DNA from: Planctomycetota bacterium
Lineage (GTDB): Bacteria > Planctomycetota > Planctomycetia > Planctomycetales > Planctomycetaceae
Assembly: GCA_022600195.1 (NCBI GenBank)
Contig: JAHZKX010000064.1
Location: forward strand, 62,001 to 126,000
DNA: 64,000 nucleotides
Direction of reading: 5' to 3'
Part shown: one piece after another, positions 57,090 to 64,000 of the stretch
Layout: each line of letters begins with the position of its first letter
Position numbering within the stretch: the first letter of the stretch is position 1
The notes under the pieces: generated by a model
Database searches by the model: none
Told to the model about the DNA's origin: nothing
The model's input: only the letters and a program-made list of their open reading frames with translations
Program-made: the position numbers and the translations under genes

Positions 57090-57410
57090 ATATGTGAACT
57101 CCCTGTTTTTCTATATCTTTAAGTCAAACAAACGAAAACCGTAATCAATTCCCCTATACAACCAGAAATTGAATGTCTGATGTCCAACTGGCAGGTTCAC
57201 CCTATTATTACTGTTTTACCTGAGAGAATACAAATGCTAAGACCGGGATTTCTTATCTGAGGATACAGACAGAGGCACCGGTCAACTTTACAACGATTCC
57301 GCTTCCATTTATAAACAGGGGCAGAGAGTCCTTGAAACAGGCAATATCCTCTTCACAGAGGAAATCACCAATAAACGATCGTTTACTTAGAATTGATTCC
57401 GAGAAAGACC
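57090..57410. other. Divergent intergenic region upstream of htpG
   Basis: 321 bp. No ORF or RNA gene seen. No CIRCE-like inverted repeat is visible before htpG. Confidence 0.5.
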
Positions 57411-59321
57411 ATGAACGAAAAAACGACAGCAGAAAAATTTACTTTTCAGGCCGAAATCAAAAAACTTCTGGATTTACTCTCTCATTCCCTTTATCAAAAT
57501 CGCGAAATTGCTATCCGGGAACTGATTTCGAATGCCTCTGATGCACTGGACAAGTTTCGGTTTGTCGCCCTGACAGACGACAGCATCAAAGATGAGACTC
57601 CCCTGGAAATACATCTTGAACCGGATACCGAGAACCACATCCTCACCATTTCCGATAATGGTGTTGGTATGACGCACGCCGAATTGATCGAAAATCTCGG
57701 TACGATTGCACATAGTGGATCACTCGACTTCTTGAAAAATGCAGCCGGTGACCAAAAAGAAGAAGTCTCTCTGATTGGAAAATTCGGTGTCGGTTTTTAC
57801 TCTGCATTCATGCTGGCAGACAAAGTCGAAGTCGTGACGCGCAGTTACAAGGAAGAATCTGGCTGGAAATGGGAATCTGATGGAACTGGTGCGTTTACCA
57901 TTGAGCCTCAGGAATGCGAGAAAAGAGGAACCTCAATTCGGTTGCACCTGCGCAAAGACCTGGATGAATATACGAACGACACACGATTGAAATTTATCCT
58001 CACAAAATATTCCACCTTTGTCCCTTATCCCATTAAGCTGGGCGAGGAACTTGTCAATGATCAGCCGCCAATCTGGCTGGAACCCAAAACACAACTCACT
58101 CAAGAACAATACGACGGCTTCTATCAATACCTGGCACATACTGGCGAAGAACAGGCGCGCTGGCATCTGCACTTGAGCAGTGACTCCCCATTCCAGTTTC
58201 ATGCCATTTTGTATTGCCCGCAAGCAAATCTTGAACTCATGGGATTCGGACGCACAGAACATGGCATCAGCCTCTGTGCCAAACGCATCCTGGTACAAAA
58301 CGACAATAGAGATTTATTACCCGAGTATTTACGTTTCATTTATGGGCTCGTCGATTCGGCTGATCTTCCACTGAATATTTCACGTGAATCACTGCAGGAC
58401 AATACGATCTTCCGCAAGATTCAAAAAGTGTTGGCCAAACGTGTGCTTTCACACCTGGCATCAATCGCGAAAGACGATGAAGAAAAGTATCTGGACTTCT
58501 ACCGTCAGTTCGGAAGCAGCTTGAAAGAAGGAATCGGCACAGACTTCGAAAACCGAAATACCATCGCCAAACTCTTGAGATTCCCCTCTTCTCAGGGAAC
58601 ATCTGATAATGAACTCGTTTCCCTCGAAGCCTATATCGAACGGGCCGATGAAAGTCAGAAACAAATTTATTACCTGGGCGGACATGACTATAACACCATC
58701 GCCAAAAACCCGAACCTGGAAATCTTCCGTAAAAAAGGTGTCGAAGTTTTCTATCTGGCAGACCCGATGGATGAAATTGTCCTCTCTAATCTGGCGAAAT
58801 TTGAAGACTACGAGATTGTCTCCATTGATTCCTCAGAAGTAAAACTTCCCGGCAAAGAAGATGCTGATTCAGAATCGGACGAGAAATCAGAATCAAAAGA
58901 GGAAGAGAAAGAAGCCTTATCACCTGAATTTGAAAAAGTGCTTTCCCTGTTAAAAGAAGAACTAAAGGACGAAGTCGAATCAGTTACCAAGTCCGACCGT
59001 TTGACAGACAGTCCCTGCTGTCTGGTAGTGCCCGAAGGAGCAATTAGCTCTCAAATGCAAAAAGTACTGAGCATGAACAACAAGGACTTCCCGATGACAA
59101 AACGCATCCTGGAAATCAATCCTGATGCGGATTTGATCAAACGTCTTTGTACACTTACGTCCAATGAAGACCAACATTCCTTTATTAAACAATGCGGTCG
59201 ACAACTCTTCTGGAATGCCGCCATGATGACTGGAATTGCAACGAATCCGGATCAAATCACGGCCAACATCCAAAGCATGATGGAAGAACTGGCACAAAAG
59301 CGTTCGCCGATTATTACATAA
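57411..59321 (+). CDS. htpG: Chaperone HtpG (Hsp90)
   Basis: 636 residues, usual for HtpG. The N-terminal GHKL ATPase has NASDALDK, DNGVGMT and GKFGVGFYSAF. The middle domain has the family Arg in NISRESLQ. An acidic Lys/Glu/Ser linker (about residues 480-505) comes before the C-terminal dimerisation domain. ATG 57411 gives the family N-terminus; the in-frame TTG 57393 adds six residues. It ends near a convergent terminator. Confidence 0.97.
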   Translation: MNEKTTAEKFTFQAEIKKLLDLLSHSLYQNREIAIRELISNASDALDKFRFVALTDDSIKDETPLEIHLEPDTENHILTISDNGVGMTHAELIENLGTIAHSGSLDFLKNAAGDQKEEVSLIGKFGVGFYSAFMLADKVEVVTRSYKEESGWKWESDGTGAFTIEPQECEKRGTSIRLHLRKDLDEYTNDTRLKFILTKYSTFVPYPIKLGEELVNDQPPIWLEPKTQLTQEQYDGFYQYLAHTGEEQARWHLHLSSDSPFQFHAILYCPQANLELMGFGRTEHGISLCAKRILVQNDNRDLLPEYLRFIYGLVDSADLPLNISRESLQDNTIFRKIQKVLAKRVLSHLASIAKDDEEKYLDFYRQFGSSLKEGIGTDFENRNTIAKLLRFPSSQGTSDNELVSLEAYIERADESQKQIYYLGGHDYNTIAKNPNLEIFRKKGVEVFYLADPMDEIVLSNLAKFEDYEIVSIDSSEVKLPGKEDADSESDEKSESKEEEKEALSPEFEKVLSLLKEELKDEVESVTKSDRLTDSPCCLVVPEGAISSQMQKVLSMNNKDFPMTKRILEINPDADLIKRLCTLTSNEDQHSFIKQCGRQLFWNAAMMTGIATNPDQITANIQSMMEELAQKRSPIIT

Positions 59322-59350
59322 GTCGAATCGGAGACTTGGATCACTTGATT

Positions 59351-59380
59351 CACCGCGGCTCTTATTCCGGAGCCGCGGTG
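59351..59380. terminator. Shared terminator hairpin overlapping the flavoprotein's last codons
   Basis: CACCGCGGCTC (59351-59361) pairs with GAGCCGCGGTG (59370-59380) around an 8-nt loop, giving an 11-bp GC-rich stem. The right arm and loop hold the last codons and stop of the minus-strand gene at 59362-60843. No T run follows on either side. Confidence 0.7.
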
Positions 59381-60843
59381 TAGTGATACATATTCGAAGA
59401 CCGGGGGTGAAACAACCCGACCCGATTCCATGGTTTTAACAATTGCTCGGCCTTGAATACCACTTGTTTGATCTCATCCGAATCATAGTCTCCCTCTAAT
59501 TGAAATCGTGATACCAAATCGAGCCAGTCTCTGATCGCCTGCTTAAAGCCAGCATCATCCGCGCACAAAAACAGCGGTCGTTCTCCCTCAAGACATCGTA
59601 AATGTTCAAAACTGGTTGCCGCGGCAAAATAAAACAAAGTACTCACGGAAAACAAGTCAAAGTGATTTAAGGTCCGATAACAGCAGGATACCAGTTCATC
59701 AATCAACGCCAGCTCGGTCTGAATCGACTCAGAATACGCGGCTAACGCTTCCGTAAACTCGTCTTGTCCCCAGTATTTCTTGAACCGTTCTACAAGACGT
59801 TCAATTCCACATAAGGTATGAGCGATACCAGTACTGTGTAGAGGGTCAATAAAACCTGCCGTATGCGGTAACAACGCCCAGTTCTCACCAGCACAAACTT
59901 TCCAGCCACGTTGTAATCTGTTTGTGATACAAAGCCCCGATTCCGGAGCAATGACCGAAGCTCCATTAAATTGGGACTGGATTGCCGGATAGCGATTTAA
60001 AAGTTCTCCCCAAATCTGCTCTGCCGACACCTCGTTCTGTACCGAATCCAGCACAAAACCGGCACTGGCAATTCCATTATTGAATCGCAATTGCCACATC
60101 CAGCCTTCTCGCAACACATGATGCAACGCCGCGGAATCACAGTCAAAAGGATAATCAGATTGATCGATCTGATTCTGATTCAAAATCTCGCGCCAGGAAG
60201 TCACATTCTTAAAGTGTCCGTAAAGCGCCCTCGAATTCGTTTGAAAATCAGTCTTCCGTTCAATGCCCAGAGCTTCAGGCACCATTCCAGCAGCTCCCGT
60301 CGCATCGATCAGAAAGGCAGCCCGAATGTCGACACGATCCCCCATTCTTTCCCCTCTAATCGACCATTCGCCAGACAGCTTTAAATCCACTTCTGTCTGG
60401 TCCAGATAGACAACATTGGATTTCTGTACTTCTTCGGCAAAAAAATGATCAACGTCTGCACGATACCAGTGCGTATCGGCCAGCAAATCACTGTGGTTTG
60501 CCGTCACCAGCAATTCGCTGCCATGTTCCAGTTTCGTCTGAAATTTTTGATCCGGCTCATGAGAAAAATAGCTGAACCCCCGCTTAATGCCGCAAGCCAG
60601 ATGGGGATAGCTCTCCTGCCAGGTTCCATACTTGCAAAATGGCTGAAATTGTGGAAGATCATACTCTTCAGAAAGTGACTTGAGCAAATAGCCGGCAATC
60701 GGTGTCGAGGATTCTCCGATCGAAAAGCGGGGGTGTCTTCCACGGTTTATTAATGCGACTGATAAGCCGATTCGGTCCAGCAGAAGAGCCGTCAGGCTGC
60801 CACCAAAACCGGCTCCCAGTATCACGACGTCAAAATGCTGCAT
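59362..60843 (-). CDS. Flavin-dependent halogenase-like FAD oxidoreductase
   Basis: 493 residues. The Rossmann FAD motif GAGFGG (10-15) starts the protein, and a WMWQL segment matches the tryptophan halogenase WxWxIP only in part: the IP is missing. IGESSTP follows the nucleotide-binding region, as in halogenases. The tail, HYTAAPE, is encoded in a terminator hairpin. It could be a halogenase, or a related lycopene cyclase or geranylgeranyl reductase-type enzyme. No biosynthetic cluster is adjacent. Confidence 0.75.
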   Translation of the reverse strand: MQHFDVVILGAGFGGSLTALLLDRIGLSVALINRGRHPRFSIGESSTPIAGYLLKSLSEEYDLPQFQPFCKYGTWQESYPHLACGIKRGFSYFSHEPDQKFQTKLEHGSELLVTANHSDLLADTHWYRADVDHFFAEEVQKSNVVYLDQTEVDLKLSGEWSIRGERMGDRVDIRAAFLIDATGAAGMVPEALGIERKTDFQTNSRALYGHFKNVTSWREILNQNQIDQSDYPFDCDSAALHHVLREGWMWQLRFNNGIASAGFVLDSVQNEVSAEQIWGELLNRYPAIQSQFNGASVIAPESGLCITNRLQRGWKVCAGENWALLPHTAGFIDPLHSTGIAHTLCGIERLVERFKKYWGQDEFTEALAAYSESIQTELALIDELVSCCYRTLNHFDLFSVSTLFYFAAATSFEHLRCLEGERPLFLCADDAGFKQAIRDWLDLVSRFQLEGDYDSDEIKQVVFKAEQLLKPWNRVGLFHPRSSNMYHYTAAPE

Positions 60844-60944
60844 TAGAGTTGAAGGCTTCTTCTTTGATCAGATTTTAGTAAACTATCATGCAGCACACAT
60901 TTTAACCAATTGCTGACTTAAAAGCAGGTTCAGAAGGATAGATC

Positions 60945-62528
60945 ATGGAGATACAACCAGTTCTCATTAACGGACAATGGATTTCTTCAACGGGCTCCAA
61001 AACATTTCAAGCCGTCAATCCAGCAACAGCCGAGGCCCTCGAAGCATGCTTTCCAGTAAGTCCCTGGGAAGAAATCGAATCAGCAATTCAGGCAGCTTCA
61101 GCCGCTTCGAAGGAAATGCGGGGTTGGCCGGGAGAACGATTTGCCAGCTTTCTGGAAGCCTATGCCGACGAAATCGAAAAACGGACCGACGATTTAGTTC
61201 AAACAGCAAATCTGGAAACAGGCTATCCCGCATCTCCCCGCTTGCGTGATGGTGAACTCCCCCGCACAACCGATCAACTTAGACAAGCCGCCACACACGC
61301 CCGCGAAGGCTCATGGGCTCAACCCACAATCGATACCGCTACCGGCATCAGTGCGATGTTTGGCGCAATCGGCCCGGTCACCGTCTTTGGACCCAATAAT
61401 TTCCCTTTCGCTTTCAACAGTATCGCAGGTGGCGATTTCGCTGCCGCGGTTGCTGCAGGAAACCCCGTGATTGCCAAAGGACATTCTTCACACCCCGGCA
61501 CCACTCAGATCTTCGCAGAAGCCGCTGATGCCGCCGCCAAAACAACACAGATGCCAACAGGGTTCATCCAACTGATTTACCGCACGAGTCACGAAGACGG
61601 CTGTCGCCTGGTCTCGCACCCACTGATGGGAGCCATAGGCTATACCGGCGGTCGAAGTGCTGGCTTAACCATTAAAGAAGCAGCCGACAAAGCGGGCAAA
61701 CCTGTTTACCTGGAACTCTCCAGCATCAACCCTGTCTTTATTCTTCCGGAAGCGTTAACCGAGCGAAGTGCAGAAATCGCCGAAGATTTCAAAGGCAGTT
61801 GCCTGATGGGCACCGGCCAGTTCTGTACCAATCCGGGTTTAGTAGTACTGAAATCCGGTACAGCGACAGACACATTCATTCAACAGGTCGTGCAAAAATT
61901 CGAAGAAGCACCCGCCGGTCTCCTCTTGAGCGAAGGAGTCCAGAAAGGCTTTCAATCGGGAATCAAAGCGATTCAATCTGCCGGCGCCACACTGCTCACC
62001 GGAGGCAATGCATCAGAGGGACCCGGATTTTCCTGTGCCAACACGTTATTAAAAGTAACCGGCAGCCAATTCCTCGAAAATCCAGAGGCCTTACAGGAAG
62101 AAGCCTTCGGAAACGGTTCACTCTTTGTAGTCGCCGACACGGATGAAGAGCTGGCACAAATCGCAGAGAGCCTGGAAGGAAATCTCACAGGCTGTATCTA
62201 CAGTCACACTGGCGGCAATGATGATTCACTTTACGATCAAATCGCTCCCGGATTGCGACAAAAAGCAGGCCGACTCCTAAACGACAAAATGCCAACAGGC
62301 GTCGCCGTCAGCCCTGCCATGAATCATGGCGGCCCCTACCCATCCACGGGTCACCCGGTATTCACATCCGTGGGAATTCCCGCCGCCATTCATCGTTTTT
62401 CGATGCTGCAGTGTTACGACAACATTCGCCCCCACCGATTACCAGATGCCTTGAAACCCCAGAACCCAAACCCCAATCTCTGGCGGTATATTGACGGAAT
62501 GTACACAACCGAAGATTACAATTCCTAA
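60945..62528 (+). CDS. Aldehyde dehydrogenase, 2,5-dioxovalerate dehydrogenase-like
   Basis: 527 residues. The catalytic Cys is C294 (GTGQFCTNPG) and the general-base Glu E257 (YLELSSINPVF). The ELSSINP context is that of alpha-ketoglutaric semialdehyde dehydrogenases, which have E(L)GSxNP. It would oxidise 2,5-dioxopentanoate to 2-oxoglutarate in hexuronate, pentose or hydroxyproline breakdown. No other genes of those routes are nearby, so the physiological substrate is unknown. Confidence 0.85.
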   Translation: MEIQPVLINGQWISSTGSKTFQAVNPATAEALEACFPVSPWEEIESAIQAASAASKEMRGWPGERFASFLEAYADEIEKRTDDLVQTANLETGYPASPRLRDGELPRTTDQLRQAATHAREGSWAQPTIDTATGISAMFGAIGPVTVFGPNNFPFAFNSIAGGDFAAAVAAGNPVIAKGHSSHPGTTQIFAEAADAAAKTTQMPTGFIQLIYRTSHEDGCRLVSHPLMGAIGYTGGRSAGLTIKEAADKAGKPVYLELSSINPVFILPEALTERSAEIAEDFKGSCLMGTGQFCTNPGLVVLKSGTATDTFIQQVVQKFEEAPAGLLLSEGVQKGFQSGIKAIQSAGATLLTGGNASEGPGFSCANTLLKVTGSQFLENPEALQEEAFGNGSLFVVADTDEELAQIAESLEGNLTGCIYSHTGGNDDSLYDQIAPGLRQKAGRLLNDKMPTGVAVSPAMNHGGPYPSTGHPVFTSVGIPAAIHRFSMLQCYDNIRPHRLPDALKPQNPNPNLWRYIDGMYTTEDYNS

Positions 62529-62820
62529 TCGTTCGATCCGATCCATGAAATGAATCTGCTCTCAAAGCACCTGTTCAAAAGGACTTTTTCACAGCGATCC
62601 AACGCAAAGATTCCTTTGATTCGAATAGGGGGCGATTCTAACCAGGAGTTAACTAAGAGTAGAGAAAATATGAATTTACAATGATTTTTTTCGCCCGTTA
62701 TATTGTGATTTCATCAAGCTTGTTGCTATTATCCTACCTCAGCCATCAATCGGCCCTCTGGAAGAGGAAAGTGACTCAGTACACTTCATACTCAGGCCGA
62801 GTCATATACGAATAAGAAAT
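62529..62820. other. Region upstream of tRNA-Lys
   Basis: 292 bp without a gene. It must hold the tRNA promoter, but no good -35/-10 pair stands out. A GACTC/GAGTC pairing (62773-62803) is the only structure seen. Confidence 0.4.
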
Positions 62821-62893
<73 letters not shown>

Positions 62894-63000
62894 CTTTCTT
62901 ACTTCTTTAGTGGCAAATACTTGAGAGGTATTACAAAAGCTTGCGTTGCAGATTCTGATATCGAATCCATCCCCTTTTTTGCTCCTGCCCACGAAGATTT

Positions 63001-63891
63001 TCACTGAGATTTACTTCTAAGGCACCTTCGCAAAAACAATTCCACTAGCTTGATGCGTTGATCGTCGAAGAACTCAGGCCCTCCGTGTGCGCCGCCGTGG
63101 ATGACTTCGAAGGTGACATCCAAGCTCTGTTTTTTATATTTGCCGTGCAGCTCGTGCGACTGATTGATGGGCACTTGTGGGTCTTGATCACCGTGAATCA
63201 TCAGTAATGGCGGATCATCGGCATCAACATGGAAAACCGGGCTGGCCAGTTTGGCTAATGCGGTATTTTCTTCCGGCCGCGTTCCCAGTAACAACTGCAA
63301 AGCAGGCACACGCACACTCAATCCGTGCGGCGTGGACTGATCGAGAATCGTCATGAAATTCGTGGGGCCGTAATAATCAACAATCGCATCGACGGCGGAA
63401 GATTCCTGATCGAATTCTCCCAGATCACCTTCCAGCTCCCGGTGATGATTGGTCACCCCCATTAACGCCACGAGATGCCCGCCGGCGGACGAACCGAGTA
63501 TCCCAATCTTGTCGGCATGATAACCGTATTTCGAGGCCGAGCCGCGCAGGAAACGGATCGCCGCTTTGATGTCATAAATTTGTGCCGGAAATTTTGCAAC
63601 GGGAGAGAGCCGATATTCCACACTCGCAACAGCATACCCCTGTTTCACCAGTGGAATGAGCGGCATATTTGATTTCGAACCCGCGCGCCAGGCACCACCA
63701 TGTATCCAGACCAGAAGTTGTGGATTTTTTTGTGCTTCCGGCATGTAGAGATCCAGCAGCAACCGGTGATTATCGACGGCTGCATACTCGATATCCGTAA
63801 TCCGCCGAAACGTGTCTGCAGCGGAACTCTCGAAAGGACAAGACATCAGCATCACTATTAAAAGCAAGCTGTAACAGCAGCGTTTTCGCAT
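63001..63891 (-). CDS. Secreted alpha/beta-hydrolase (esterase/lipase, BD-FAE-like)
   Basis: 296 residues. A signal peptide ends near SSAA (residue 25). The oxyanion motif HGGAW (64-68), nucleophile S135 (GSSAGG), acid D237 (GDQDPQVP) and His H269 (GGAHGG) make a plausible catalytic triad. It probably removes acyl groups from carbohydrates or esters in the envelope or outside. No related gene is adjacent. Confidence 0.85.
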   Translation of the reverse strand: MRKRCCYSLLLIVMLMSCPFESSAADTFRRITDIEYAAVDNHRLLLDLYMPEAQKNPQLLVWIHGGAWRAGSKSNMPLIPLVKQGYAVASVEYRLSPVAKFPAQIYDIKAAIRFLRGSASKYGYHADKIGILGSSAGGHLVALMGVTNHHRELEGDLGEFDQESSAVDAIVDYYGPTNFMTILDQSTPHGLSVRVPALQLLLGTRPEENTALAKLASPVFHVDADDPPLLMIHGDQDPQVPINQSHELHGKYKKQSLDVTFEVIHGGAHGGPEFFDDQRIKLVELFLRRCLRSKSQ

Positions 63892-64000
63892 GAGACTCTC
63901 TTTCTGAATTCAGGCATCATATTCATCAGTCACTTACGAATATTATAATGTCTCGTCAGCATGAATGACACTAAACTCAGAGTCTGCCTTCAAATCAACG

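Overview
The window reads as chromosome from a planctomycete, most likely of the Planctomycetales/Gimesia type. The evidence is the gene content: two DUF1501 proteins with twin-arginine signals, two DUF1559 pseudopilin-like proteins flanking a small carboxypeptidase-regulatory-like lipoprotein, a DUF3179 protein, PQQ-propeller and BNR-repeat secreted proteins, an MJ0042-type zinc ribbon fused to ExbD, and many weak Shine-Dalgarno sites. Base composition is moderate, and I see no insertion sequence, phage, CRISPR array or rRNA operon. The species assignment is inference from gene content.

Layout. (1) 1-7476, plus strand: the end of a TPR-like protein, a seven-haem cytochrome c, a secreted Cys-rich protein and a split MacAB-like export system (permease, lipoprotein, HlyD-type adaptor, ATPase, second permease). 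(2) 7484-11223: two solitary DUF1501 genes flanking a LexA-like DNA-binding protein that has lost its protease domain and sits behind a long, hairpin-rich leader. (3) 11987-15164: a stand-alone receiver protein and a minus-strand DUF1559/lipoprotein/DUF1559 group. (4) 15997-19928: PQQ propeller, DUF3179 and BNR-repeat proteins. (5) 20111-25472, minus strand: a TetR-controlled RND efflux operon whose promoter overlaps a 15-bp palindrome. (6) 25794-33289, minus strand: an NtrC-type regulator with a soluble histidine kinase, the rpsO-pnp pair with a possible S15-type leader, and a tandem ClpP-like/NfeD membrane protease. (7) 33778-41830: an Lhr helicase, a TPR/gluzincin protein and a MazG-zinc-knuckle protein. 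(8) 41977-55702: a tightly packed plus-strand cluster built around ExbB and two ExbD proteins. (9) 55950-63891: csrA, a Tat-exported TIM-barrel protein, htpG, a halogenase-like flavoprotein, a ketoglutarate-semialdehyde dehydrogenase-like enzyme, tRNA-Lys(UUU) and a secreted esterase.

The best candidate for an undescribed system is 41977-54889. An alpha/alpha-toroid protein with HEAT repeats, a TonB-shaped single-span protein, ExbB, ExbD, a zinc-ribbon/ExbD fusion, an FHA-TM-propeller protein, an orphan SBP_bac_5-like protein and an unrecognised secreted protein are co-directional with gaps of 70 bp or less. I infer a proton-driven envelope machine with a divergent TonB-like arm. A second candidate is 567-7476, where a multihaem cytochrome and a Cys-rich protein precede the split MacAB-like exporter.
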